NCBI GenBank assembly: GCA_964583185.1
Contig: CAZOVL010000023.1
Location: forward strand, 1 to 34,829
Direction of reading: 5' to 3'
From: Bacteroides_E sp964583185
Lineage (GTDB): Bacteria > Bacteroidota > Bacteroidia > Bacteroidales > Bacteroidaceae
Length of the DNA stretch: 34,829 nucleotides
Part shown: positions 17,995-25,817 of the stretch, in pieces
Layout of the letters: every line of letters begins with the position of its first letter
Numbering within the stretch: position 1 is the first letter of the stretch
Position numbers and translations under genes: made by a program
Notes under the pieces: model-generated
What the model saw: only the letters and a program-made list of their open reading frames with translations
What the model was told of the DNA's origin: nothing
Database searches by the model: none

Positions 17995-18029
17995 AAGTCC
18001 CAACTCCTTCAAAGAGTCGGGACTTTTCC
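17995..18029. terminator. Hairpin terminator downstream of the protease gene
   Basis: AAGTCCC and GGGACTT pair, with ACTC/GAGT continuing the stem after one mismatch, around a short loop; TTTT follows on the plus strand. It is the copy-1 counterpart of the hairpin at 19873-19914. Confidence 0.6.
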
Positions 18030-18077
18030 TTTTATCTATACCCAATCGGAAAAGATAAGAAGATACCTAACGATTGA

Positions 18078-18165
18078 TTATTACAAATCTGTAATTTGGG
18101 AGAAATCCTGATCACCATAATCTAAATTCTCCCCCCATACCCCAATATGAGTAACGTGATTGACA
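18078..18165 (-). pseudogene. kduI C-terminal relic
   Basis: The minus strand encodes WGENLDYGDQDFSQITDL followed by a stop, matching the C-terminus of the intact KduI (GENLDYGDQDFSKITDLK). The final Lys codon has become TAA, two bases are lost in the glycine stretch, and upstream similarity fades within about 20 residues. No start codon or body of the gene remains. Confidence 0.8.
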
Positions 18166-18244
18166 AAAGCAAAAATCTGATATTCAGCCCTTGAGTTCGT
18201 TTATAACTAGTGAAAGATTGAAATCAATGATTAAAACTTACGAC

Positions 18245-19450
18245 TTATAATAAATATTTAGGAGTAAAAGAGATACTGATCTCTTTTTGATCTCTAAGTA
18301 TTATTAGTCTAGTTGGTTTTTCACTTTTAAGAAAATCATTGAATTCATTATCTAAAATTTCTGCAACCTCTCTATTGTTAATCTTAATAATAGTATCACC
18401 AAGTTGAAGACCATTTTGGAATGCTTCACATTGATCATAAATAGATTCTACTGTAGCGAAGGCCCCTCTCTTCATAGCATAAAAACCAATAGAAGTGGAT
18501 AAAAATGGCTCATCATATTTATTGTTCTTTGACAAATAGAGCTTATTGTTTTTGTAATCGATAGCGAAATTAAATCGATCTAATATAGCATTACCCAGCA
18601 GTCCATCATAGTGAGTATTAGAAAATGCACCAAGCGTGTCCAACGAGTAACATATTATAGAATTTTCCAAAGAGTAGTCGCTTATACTTATGGATGATGC
18701 ACGAAACTCTCCACCACGAGAATTTCCGCCCAAAGCACCACCGTGAAGAATTGTATAGGTTATATCATCATCAATCTGGTCTTTTTTATTGTTATAATAA
18801 GGAGTATTTAGTATCACCGTTTCTGCACAGCCCAAGTCCATTAACAATCTAGGTTTAATCGTAATGCCATTGCTCAACTTTATTTTAACTGAAAAGTAGA
18901 TTCGTCCATTCACATATTCAAATGGGACATCCACATCATACATTTCAGCATTTACTTCAGGTAAGATAAGCAGTGTAGAGTTCTCATTATCCACACATAA
19001 AACCTGTTCCTTTAGGAACTCATTACCAATAATACCAGCAATGTTATCGCCATTGATAGCAGTTAATTCAAAGATTGGAATATCGGTAAATATTAGCGTG
19101 TTTCTTTTATCTATAGTAACTCGTATTGAATCCTTTAGTAGAACAATCTCTTTATGGGCAGTGCTTCCGGCACCACGCATTTTTACCGATTGAGGTTGAA
19201 CTTTGATTAGGGATGGATGCCTACTTAAAAATGTGCTATCAATATATAAGCCATCAGCTCCTGTATCGAAAACAAAACGTCCTTCAATACTATCGTTTAA
19301 AAGTGCTGTAATATAAAAAAAGCCATCTTTTTCAAATGGAATGGGAGTATTTGGTTCTTTGCTATTGCATGAAATTGTTCCTACAATTAGACAACCTAAA
19401 CAAATGGCATTTACAATCCAACATTTTAGACCCTTTAAAAATCCAGTCAT
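18245..19450 (-). CDS. Retropepsin-like aspartic protease lipoprotein with C-terminal PDZ domain
   Basis: This encodes 401 residues with a signal peptide and lipobox GTISC (Cys28), so a cell-envelope lipoprotein. Two tandem aspartyl-protease-like lobes are visible. Lobe one has FDTGADG (Asp62) and the later IGNEFL; lobe two has LMDLGCAE (Asp205) and LLGNAIL. Residues about 320-400 form a PDZ domain (GAFATVESI, GLQLGDTIIKINN), a peptide-binding module. The second lobe has DLG instead of DTG or DSG, but its Asp is kept. The gene lies between two direct copies of the kduI 3' end, next to an IS relic, suggesting later arrival. Substrate unknown. Confidence 0.85.
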   Translation of the reverse strand: MTGFLKGLKCWIVNAICLGCLIVGTISCNSKEPNTPIPFEKDGFFYITALLNDSIEGRFVFDTGADGLYIDSTFLSRHPSLIKVQPQSVKMRGAGSTAHKEIVLLKDSIRVTIDKRNTLIFTDIPIFELTAINGDNIAGIIGNEFLKEQVLCVDNENSTLLILPEVNAEMYDVDVPFEYVNGRIYFSVKIKLSNGITIKPRLLMDLGCAETVILNTPYYNNKKDQIDDDITYTILHGGALGGNSRGGEFRASSISISDYSLENSIICYSLDTLGAFSNTHYDGLLGNAILDRFNFAIDYKNNKLYLSKNNKYDEPFLSTSIGFYAMKRGAFATVESIYDQCEAFQNGLQLGDTIIKINNREVAEILDNEFNDFLKSEKPTRLIILRDQKEISISFTPKYLL

Positions 19451-19485
19451 ATAAACAACTATAAAATGGTTAATAAACTATAGAA

Positions 19486-19493
19486 CAAAGATA
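19486..19493 (-). promoter_or_regulatory. -7 promoter box of the protease gene
   Basis: The minus strand reads TATCTTTG, 35 bp before the ATG at 19450. A TTTA on the minus strand (19513-19516) at about the right spacing could serve as a weak -33 element. Confidence 0.5.
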
Positions 19494-19555
19494 GTTGTTC
19501 CATAGATATATGTAAATTTAATAAGTCTCTTTGTTTGAGATCTGAGTTAGATTAA

Positions 19556-19800
19556 TTAAAAGATTGCTAGTTGTTTACCCTTTGTAGCACTAAACCCAAT
19601 TGAAGACTTCTTGGATAAAAAGTTGTAAGCTGTAATTACCTGATACTCTATTTGCTGTAAACCTTGTAAATAAATGATGTTTGGATTGCTCTCTACTTGA
19701 TAACTATTTTTCAACTCGCCATTAATCGCCTCAACTACAGAACACTTTCTCATTCAAGTTTTTACTGTCATTGTCATCAATAGTTTTCTCTCTTGTTGTA
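19556..19800 (-). mobile_element. IS982-family transposase relic (C-terminal fragment)
   Basis: A 65-codon frame (19556-19753) encodes RKCSVVEAINGELKN, QVE and AYNFLSKKSSIGF. These correspond to the C-terminal IS982 pattern (K-R-S-x-x-E-T-x-N-D-x-L-K-N ... AYCFFPKKPSI). Just upstream a stop interrupts the frame, and a plausible continuation (SKNLNEK) is in another frame, so it is frameshifted. The N-terminal three quarters of the transposase and clear terminal inverted repeats are missing. It ends about 20 bp from copy 2 of the kduI-tail repeat. Confidence 0.6.
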
Positions 19801-19820
19801 AATACTTGTTATCAAATGCA

Positions 19821-20045
19821 ACAGAATAATCACATAACCAGTGATATTTAAATTCCGAAATTAGTACTCATAATCAAGAAGTCCCAATTCCGTCTGGAAT
19901 TGAGACTTCTTGATACTATTTATTCAACCGAAAAAGGTACAATAAATACCTTACTATTGATTATTTCAAATCTGTAATTTTGGAAAAATCCTGATCGCCA
20001 TAATCTAAGTTCTCTCCCCCCATGCCCCAAATAAAGGTATAGTTA
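19821..20045 (-). repeat. Direct repeat, copy 2: intact kduI 3' end and downstream flank
   Basis: This is the counterpart of 17937-18165 in the same orientation. It contains the real end of kduI and its downstream hairpin. The two copies flank the protease gene and the transposase relic, about 1.9 kb apart. Confidence 0.8.
19873..19914. terminator. Long hairpin downstream of kduI
   Basis: ATCAAGAAGTC and CAATTCC pair with GGAATTG and GACTTCTTGAT around loop GTCT with a single internal C/A mismatch, an 18-bp stem. It lies 47 bp after the kduI stop. No clean U-tract follows on the minus strand, so it may end or stabilise the transcript. Confidence 0.65.
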
Positions 20046-20806
20046 TGAGTGGCAGCAGCAGAGTGAATAGACCATTCTGGAGAAAGAACCGCTTGATCCC
20101 CTTTCATCCAGATGTGTCTGGTTTCATCTACCTCGCCCATTAAATGGCAAACCGCATGCTCTTCGGGTACTTCAAAATAGAAATAAGCCTCCATTCTACG
20201 TGAATGCACGTGAGCCGGCATCGTATTCCAAACACTTCCGGTTGACAACTCCGTCATACCCATTTGCAGCTGACACGTAGGAAGCACCTGATTCACAATC
20301 ATCTTATTGATTTTACGTTCATTAGATCCTTCCAAAGAACCCATCTCTGCCACAATAGCATCTGCTTTAGTGATTAATTTATCCGGGTAATTACGATGAG
20401 CTGTGGTTGAGTTAAAATAGAACTTAGCCGGATTCTTTGCATCTAAACTCTTAAATGTTACTTTTCTGTCACCTGAACCTAAATATAAGGCTTCTTTGTA
20501 GTTCAAAGTAAACTCTTTACCATCTACTGTAATCACACCACCTGCACCTCCTACACAGAAAACACCTAATTCTCTGCGAGTTAAGAAGAAAGGAGCTTTT
20601 AGTGGATCAATGGTTTCCAACTCCAACTCTTCATGGACAGGCATTGCTCCACCTACAATCATTCGGTCGTACATGGAGTAAACCAGATTCACCTCGTCCG
20701 GAGTAAAAACTTTTTCAATTAAGAAATCACGACGTAGGCGTGAGGTATCATAACTCTTCGCATCTTCCGGGTGAGATGCATAACGAATTTCAGAATTTGT
20801 TTTCAT
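19961..20806 (-). CDS. kduI: 5-dehydro-4-deoxy-D-glucuronate isomerase
   Basis: This 281-residue cupin enzyme isomerises 5-keto-4-deoxyuronate (DKI) to 2,5-diketo-3-deoxygluconate in the breakdown of pectin and other uronic-acid polysaccharides. The zinc site is complete: His199, His201 and Glu206 in PAHVHSRRMEAYFYF, and His248 in WSIHSAAATH. The length matches E. coli KduI. A DUF4861 lipoprotein gene lies 151 bp upstream on the same strand; the usual partner KduD and lyase genes are not in the window. A TATATTTG box in the intergenic gap suggests its own promoter. A decayed copy of its 3' end lies at 18078-18165. Confidence 0.96.
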   Translation of the reverse strand: MKTNSEIRYASHPEDAKSYDTSRLRRDFLIEKVFTPDEVNLVYSMYDRMIVGGAMPVHEELELETIDPLKAPFFLTRRELGVFCVGGAGGVITVDGKEFTLNYKEALYLGSGDRKVTFKSLDAKNPAKFYFNSTTAHRNYPDKLITKADAIVAEMGSLEGSNERKINKMIVNQVLPTCQLQMGMTELSTGSVWNTMPAHVHSRRMEAYFYFEVPEEHAVCHLMGEVDETRHIWMKGDQAVLSPEWSIHSAAATHNYTFIWGMGGENLDYGDQDFSKITDLK

Positions 20807-20851
20807 ATCTATATTATTTTAGTTTATTACTGTTCGTGACCGCACACAAAA

Positions 20852-20859
20852 CAAATATA
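20852..20859 (-). promoter_or_regulatory. kduI -7 promoter box
   Basis: The minus strand reads TATATTTG (TAnnTTTG), 46 bp before the kduI start. No convincing -33 element; the gene may also be read from the DUF4861 promoter. Confidence 0.4.
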
Positions 20860-20957
20860 ATCATTTTAAATCGAACTTAAAGTGAATGAGGGCAATAACA
20901 CAAAGCTTTAACACTCACTTCAAGATTACTTAAAAAGTGAAAACATTCTTATTGGTA

Positions 20958-22136
20958 CTATTTGGTTAAACGAATTGAGACAGTTAAAGGTGCTTTCTTT
21001 TGCTCAGTGAACTGATGTAGATATTGATTCCAAGCCTCTAAGTTCTCAAAGTGTGCCTTACTCCACGCAGCCCCCCAATAATAACTGAATACACCTCCGG
21101 GGTTTAACGTATTAACCCCAACCAAGTGTCCCAAAATATTACCCCTATTCTTCTCTACTTCCTCTTTTGAAAAGGGCATAAATTCCGTTCTCTCCACTCC
21201 GTATGGAAAACTAAGCCCCACATAGATTTCTCCATTCTCACCACTCATATCTTCGGTAGGATCGGTATAGGCTATGTATCCCACTTCTTGATTCATTACA
21301 TAAGTATCTTCATTGGGACTATGAACTACAATTCCGGCTAATACATCTGTAGGTTCTTGTAAGTTTTCGTACCGAACATCGGTACGGTTCAAGTGACTTC
21401 CTTTATCTAGTGAGATAACCCGCTCTTCTACTACTTTTTCATTCTCACCAACGGCAAAAGGGTGGAAGCACAAACGAACAGTAAAACGTAGAGGTCCGTT
21501 ATCTAAAATTTCATAATCAATATAATTCTTAGGATAGATAATCTCAGCATCACGAAGCAAAGCATTAGCTCCTCCTCCTAGCGACGGACCAACTCCATAG
21601 CGATCCATACCATCCCCATGATCTACGTGATAAGATATTTTTTCCTGAAGTTCTTTTCTATAGCGCTCTTCCACCACAGGATGAGTTACACTTTTGGTCC
21701 AAACATCGTAACCAAAACCCAGGTCACCTCGATTTTGGAAAGCAGGTCCATAGGTTCTATAAGCCATCAAATCGTTTTCCCAAGCCACATCATCCAAGCG
21801 CTCCGGATATTGACGCCCTAAAACAAGTGTATCCATTGGTTGAGCTACCCCTTTTACAATATGATAGGTTTTACTACTTTGAGCATCTACATTTGCAAGA
21901 AAAATCAGCTTTTTATCCGCTGTCCACTGAAAGTCCACATCCTGATGGTTCGCATCCGTTACTTTCAAATTCTCAAAACTAGTTACCCCCAACAAATTAA
22001 ATATATCCTCCTGAGCTATTTCTATCATCTCAGATAGTCTGTTTTGTGATGTACTATTTTTTATTTCTAGCTGAATACTCTTGGAACTGCAAGAGAAAAA
22101 GAAAAAACAAACGAATAAAATACTTAAGACTCTCAT
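20958..22136 (-). CDS. DUF4861 family lipoprotein
   Basis: This encodes 392 residues with a short signal peptide and lipobox FFFSC (Cys16). The body matches my recollection of DUF4861: AYRTYGPAFQNRGDLGFGYD, followed by HVDHGDGMDRYGVGPSLGGG, and a C-terminal GGVFSYYWGAAWSKA. The family is found in Bacteroidota polysaccharide-utilisation loci, often with unsaturated-glucuronyl or rhamnogalacturonyl hydrolases; its biochemical role is not something I can state. Its position just upstream of kduI supports a role in uronate-containing glycan use. A textbook TTTG-N20-TATTTTTG promoter precedes it. Confidence 0.85.
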   Translation of the reverse strand: MRVLSILFVCFFFFSCSSKSIQLEIKNSTSQNRLSEMIEIAQEDIFNLLGVTSFENLKVTDANHQDVDFQWTADKKLIFLANVDAQSSKTYHIVKGVAQPMDTLVLGRQYPERLDDVAWENDLMAYRTYGPAFQNRGDLGFGYDVWTKSVTHPVVEERYRKELQEKISYHVDHGDGMDRYGVGPSLGGGANALLRDAEIIYPKNYIDYEILDNGPLRFTVRLCFHPFAVGENEKVVEERVISLDKGSHLNRTDVRYENLQEPTDVLAGIVVHSPNEDTYVMNQEVGYIAYTDPTEDMSGENGEIYVGLSFPYGVERTEFMPFSKEEVEKNRGNILGHLVGVNTLNPGGVFSYYWGAAWSKAHFENLEAWNQYLHQFTEQKKAPLTVSIRLTK

Positions 22137-22165
22137 TTTTTGTAAGGGTTAAATTTCTAATTCAT

Positions 22166-22197
22166 CAAAAATAATATTTATTTACCGCTAGGACAAA
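22166..22197 (-). promoter_or_regulatory. Complete -33/-7 promoter of the DUF4861-kduI unit
   Basis: On the minus strand, TTTG (22197-22194) is followed after exactly 20 bp by TATTTTTG (22173-22166). This matches the Bacteroidota consensus TTTG-N19-21-TAnnTTTG in full, 29 bp before the start codon of the DUF4861 gene. Confidence 0.7.
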
Positions 22198-22217
22198 GAA
22201 GTGAATCCTTTTTATCG

Positions 22218-23489
22218 TCACCCCATTTTATTTAATAAGTATTGATAACCGAAACGACAATAAAGACACTTGTGGGCATCGCAATATTTTTTCTGTAATT
22301 GAATGATTCCTTGAGAGTCTGCTGCAGAATTTACAGGTATCCCAGACCCACTCCAGGTTCTAATAATACGATTATCCTCAGCTTTCAAATCCTCCAACCA
22401 CTCCTCAGCACGCAACTTATATTTTTCCTGATGATGATACGTTCCGTAAGCAAAAAGATATGGAATGATTGTATTAATAAGCAACAGTCGTAAGGAGGAT
22501 TTACCTAAACATTTTATTTTTACTGCCGATTGATTCCCAAAAGAATAATGAGTATCCCAATAAGGCGAGGTTTGTACCTGTAGTCGATTTAATAATTCAG
22601 GATAATCTGTAAACTCCAAGAGTTCGCCCTCTATTCCCTCTTTAGTGTGGCACCAATAAGCCAACTGAGCTAAACGAACATACGGAAAATTAGTAGGACG
22701 TAACCGCAAGAACCGCCACCACTCTAACGCAATGGTTTCACACTTGAATTTATTTTGCAAAAAATGATACTCGTTTTTTAATGCAGAATAATACTCTTCT
22801 TCTTTCTCTTGGGTTAACAAGCCGGCCTGTCCAAAGAACAAAGCCTCCAATTGTAACAGACTATCCCGATGTTTTTGAATGCCTTTGAAAGAGAGTTTTC
22901 CTGCCCAATAAGAAAAGGCGTCTCCATTCACTCCAAAACCAAAATTTCTGGCTAGCTGAATAAAAAAGGTTTCACGCCAACTTCCGTTTTGTTTTTTTAA
23001 ACACTGTAACCAGCTTTCTACACGTTCTTCATATCGTTCCAAACAAAGAGCGGTTAGCCAGGAATGAATGGTGAACTTTGATAATTGGGGTAAAACAAGG
23101 TAACATCTGGGATAAACATCTTCGTGAATCAACTCTTTATAGCGAAATCGAATATCTTCAGGAATCGGCAGTTCAAGTTGGGGAATTACTTCCCCGTTAC
23201 TTCGTTGTATCTGACAATCGGATTGTTCCACAACGTGCAGAACAACAGAGTCGTATCGTTTATCGGTTTGATGTTGATGAACAAACCAATCGGAAGCGTG
23301 TTGATGAATCTCAACATTACCAATCCAAAGCAGGTGGTTTATTTTAAGTTTGGCATTGAAGAAGTCGGGACCGGCGTGAATATTAGGAAGTCCGGGATCA
23401 ATAATCTCTAATTCTAAACCTGAGGTGGTTTTAAGGGGGTACAAGGGGAAAATCTTATGCCTCCACACATAATGCAGAAGAAGTTCCAT
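22218..23489 (-). CDS. DUF2851 family protein
   Basis: This encodes 423 residues with no signal peptide or membrane segment. The N-terminal half has the DUF2851 hallmarks ELEIIDPGLPNIHAGPDFFN, then W-GNVEIHQ-ASDW, and VVLHVV. The aspartate, glutamate and histidine residues there resemble a metal-dependent nuclease-like core, though this is only a resemblance. The C-terminus has paired cysteines and a histidine (KYCDAHKCLYCRFGYQYL) that could bind a metal. The family is widespread in Bacteroidota and its function is unknown to me. It is divergent from dapB with overlapping promoter boxes between them. Confidence 0.85.
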   Translation of the reverse strand: MELLLHYVWRHKIFPLYPLKTTSGLELEIIDPGLPNIHAGPDFFNAKLKINHLLWIGNVEIHQHASDWFVHQHQTDKRYDSVVLHVVEQSDCQIQRSNGEVIPQLELPIPEDIRFRYKELIHEDVYPRCYLVLPQLSKFTIHSWLTALCLERYEERVESWLQCLKKQNGSWRETFFIQLARNFGFGVNGDAFSYWAGKLSFKGIQKHRDSLLQLEALFFGQAGLLTQEKEEEYYSALKNEYHFLQNKFKCETIALEWWRFLRLRPTNFPYVRLAQLAYWCHTKEGIEGELLEFTDYPELLNRLQVQTSPYWDTHYSFGNQSAVKIKCLGKSSLRLLLINTIIPYLFAYGTYHHQEKYKLRAEEWLEDLKAEDNRIIRTWSGSGIPVNSAADSQGIIQLQKKYCDAHKCLYCRFGYQYLLNKMG

Positions 23490-23514
23490 GTTAACAAATG
23501 GTTAATATAACTAG

Positions 23515-23522
23515 CAAATATA
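23515..23522 (-). promoter_or_regulatory. -7 promoter box of the DUF2851 gene
   Basis: The minus strand reads TATATTTG, 25 bp before the start at 23489. It lies ten bases from the divergent dapB box, so the two promoters overlap head to head. Confidence 0.45.
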
Positions 23523-23532
23523 AGAAAAATAT

Positions 23533-23540
23533 TATCTTTG
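23533..23540 (+). promoter_or_regulatory. dapB -7 promoter box
   Basis: TATCTTTG (TAnnTTTG) lies 44 bp before the dapB ATG and presumably serves the dapB-lepB-lepB2-wbqC unit. Confidence 0.55.
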
Positions 23541-23584
23541 TCTATCAACGAATTCAAGATTAGACAGATAAAAAATTAAACGAT

Positions 23585-24313
23585 ATGAAGGTTGCAATCA
23601 TAGGCTACGGAAAAATGGGGAAAGAAATAGAGAAAGTAGCCAAGAAAAGAGGTCACGAAATTGTATCCATTATTGATATAAAAAACCAAATAGAATTTGA
23701 ATCCGAGGCATTTAAAAGTGCTGATGTGGCGATAGAGTTTACCAACCCCACCGTAGCATACCAAAATTACTTAAGAGCTTTTGAAGCAGGAGTAAAAGTG
23801 GTTTCCGGAAGTACAGGCTGGTTAGAAGAACACAGCGAAGATATGAAACGGTTTTGTGAAGAAGATGGACAAACTTTTTTCTGGTCGTCCAACTTTAGCC
23901 TAGGAGTAGCCATCTTTTCTTCTGTTAACCGGAAGCTAGCACAGATTATGAATAAGTTTACCAACTACGATGTAAAGATGTCCGAAACACATCACATTCA
24001 TAAGCTAGATGCTCCCAGTGGAACAGCCATTACCCTGGCAGAGGATATTTTACATACCATTGACCGAAAAACATCCTGGGTTAATGAAGCCGGCCAATCC
24101 AAAGACCAATTGGAGATTGAATCCATTCGGGAGGGAGAGGTATTTGGTATTCACAGCATAACTTACGATTCGTCCGAAGATGAAATAACCATTACCCATA
24201 ATGCGAAGAACAGAGAGGGTTTTGCGTTAGGTGCTGTGGTAGCTGCCGAATTTACTGCCCAAAACAAGGGATACCTAGGAATGAAAGATTTATTCCCTTT
24301 CTTATACGAATAA
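23585..24313 (+). CDS. dapB: 4-hydroxy-tetrahydrodipicolinate reductase
   Basis: This 242-residue cytoplasmic enzyme uses NAD(P)H to make tetrahydrodipicolinate, the branch to diaminopimelate and lysine. The nucleotide-binding loop is GYGKMGKE (7-14). The catalytic histidine and lysine lie in SETHHIHKLDAPSGTA (His136/His137 and Lys140). It is slightly shorter than the 270-residue E. coli enzyme, as is usual for this phylum. It is first in a tight unit with the two signal peptidase genes (13 bp gap), a linkage that suggests shared control of envelope building. Confidence 0.95.
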   Translation: MKVAIIGYGKMGKEIEKVAKKRGHEIVSIIDIKNQIEFESEAFKSADVAIEFTNPTVAYQNYLRAFEAGVKVVSGSTGWLEEHSEDMKRFCEEDGQTFFWSSNFSLGVAIFSSVNRKLAQIMNKFTNYDVKMSETHHIHKLDAPSGTAITLAEDILHTIDRKTSWVNEAGQSKDQLEIESIREGEVFGIHSITYDSSEDEITITHNAKNREGFALGAVVAAEFTAQNKGYLGMKDLFPFLYE

Positions 24314-24326
24314 ACATATAAACAAC

Positions 24327-25817
24327 ATGAAGCAAGTCAGTAAAAAACAATGGAGGAAATTCCTCCTTGTCATCCTACTTTATCTACTATTTTTACTCTG
24401 GGTTCAAAGTTGGTTAGGCTTAATTGTAGTGCCTTTTCTCTTTGACATATATATCACTAAAAAAATCCCTTGGGGATGGTGGAAAACAACGAAGAACTCT
24501 GTTGTACGCTCCATTATGAGTTGGGTAGATGCCATTCTTTTTGCTTTGGTTGCTGTTTATTTTGTAAACATCTATCTTTTCCAGAACTATCAAATTCCTT
24601 CTTCCTCTTTGGAGAAGACAATGTTAGTAGGCGACTTTCTATATGTTAGTAAAATAAGCTATGGTGCAAGAATTCCTAACACACCTCTTTCTATGCCTTT
24701 GGCTCAACATACGCTTCCTGTTTTTAACACCAAGTCGTATATTGAATGGCCTCAATGGAAATATAAAAGGGTAAAAGGAACCGGAACAGTGAAGTTAAAT
24801 GACATTGTAGTATTTAACTTTCCGGCAGGAGACACGGTGGCTCTAAATAATCAACAAGAAGACTTTTACTCTTTGGCATACCGGGAAGGAAAGCGCTACT
24901 ATCCCAAGAAAGTGGAAATGGATAGTTTGACACGCTGGGAACAAAAAAACATATTCGATTTATATTACAATGCAGGTAGAAAACACATTCTGGAGAATCC
25001 TCAGATTTATGGAAAAGTGATTCACCGTCCGGTAGACCGCAGAGAAAACTACGTGAAACGTTGTGTGGGTACGCCCGGAGACACCTTGCAGATTATAAAT
25101 AGAGTGGTTCACATCAATGGCAAGCCCATAGATACGGCCAAAGGCATTCAACACAACTATTTTGTTCAAACCACAGGCCCTTTCATTCCGGATGAAATGT
25201 TCCGCGATTTGGGCATCAGCAAAGAAGGACAAAATTTAATGAGCACCGATGCCGGTTGGCTCCCTTACCTCTCCGATTTAAGTTTAGTAACCTATAATGA
25301 CGAAGGAAAGATTAATCCGGTGTATCATCTTCCGCTAACTCAAGAGATGTATAACACACTGAACAACAATAAAAAGCTAGTCAGCCAAATAGTAGACGAA
25401 CCCGAGTTCTTTAGTGGTCAGATGTATCCCATGAATTTGCACACAAAATGGAACCGGGCAGATTATGGTCCGCTATGGATACCCAAACGAGGAGAAACCA
25501 TTGCACTCACGGCCGACAACCTTCCCATATACGAGCGTTGTATTACAGCCTATGAGGGCAACACATTAAGTTATGGACCGGAAGGAATCTTCATCAATGG
25601 AGAAAAGGTAGATAGTTATACCTTTCAATTGGATTACTATTGGTTAATGGGGGATAATCGCAACAACTCTTTAGACTCACGTTACTGGGGTTTTGTTCCT
25701 GAAGATCATATTGTAGGTAAACCAATCGTTGTATGGTTATCTTTGGATAAAGACAGGGGTTGGTTTGATGGAAAAATCCGTTGGAAAAGACTCTTTAAAT
25801 GGGTAGCTAACGATTAA
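24327..25817 (+). CDS. lepB: Signal peptidase I, catalytically intact, long Bacteroidota form
   Basis: This encodes 496 residues, longer than E. coli LepB (324). Two hydrophobic segments lie near the N-terminus, then a transmembrane segment just before the active site. The nucleophile aligns to Ser94 in QIPSSSLEKTM. The general-base lysine is Lys244 in ENYVKRCVGTPGD. The C-terminal GDNRNNSLDSRYWGFV box is intact. The extra length is a large insertion between the conserved boxes on both sides of the Lys region. It cleaves signal peptides at the outer face of the inner membrane. The stop codon overlaps the start of a second lepB homologue by one base. Confidence 0.95.
   Translation: MKQVSKKQWRKFLLVILLYLLFLLWVQSWLGLIVVPFLFDIYITKKIPWGWWKTTKNSVVRSIMSWVDAILFALVAVYFVNIYLFQNYQIPSSSLEKTMLVGDFLYVSKISYGARIPNTPLSMPLAQHTLPVFNTKSYIEWPQWKYKRVKGTGTVKLNDIVVFNFPAGDTVALNNQQEDFYSLAYREGKRYYPKKVEMDSLTRWEQKNIFDLYYNAGRKHILENPQIYGKVIHRPVDRRENYVKRCVGTPGDTLQIINRVVHINGKPIDTAKGIQHNYFVQTTGPFIPDEMFRDLGISKEGQNLMSTDAGWLPYLSDLSLVTYNDEGKINPVYHLPLTQEMYNTLNNNKKLVSQIVDEPEFFSGQMYPMNLHTKWNRADYGPLWIPKRGETIALTADNLPIYERCITAYEGNTLSYGPEGIFINGEKVDSYTFQLDYYWLMGDNRNNSLDSRYWGFVPEDHIVGKPIVVWLSLDKDRGWFDGKIRWKRLFKWVAND

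Larger units (their letters stand above)
17937..18165 (-). repeat. Direct repeat, copy 1: kduI 3' end and its downstream flank
   Basis: This stretch aligns collinearly with 19821-20045. It covers the shared motif ACCAGTGATATTTAAATT, an AAGTCCC...GGGACTT hairpin and the last ~20 codons of kduI. The coding part (about 18073-18148) is close to 88% identical to the intact copy by eye; the spacer between hairpin and stop codon is lower. It occupies most of the 424-bp gene-free stretch between the cytolysin-like gene and the protease gene. Confidence 0.8.
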
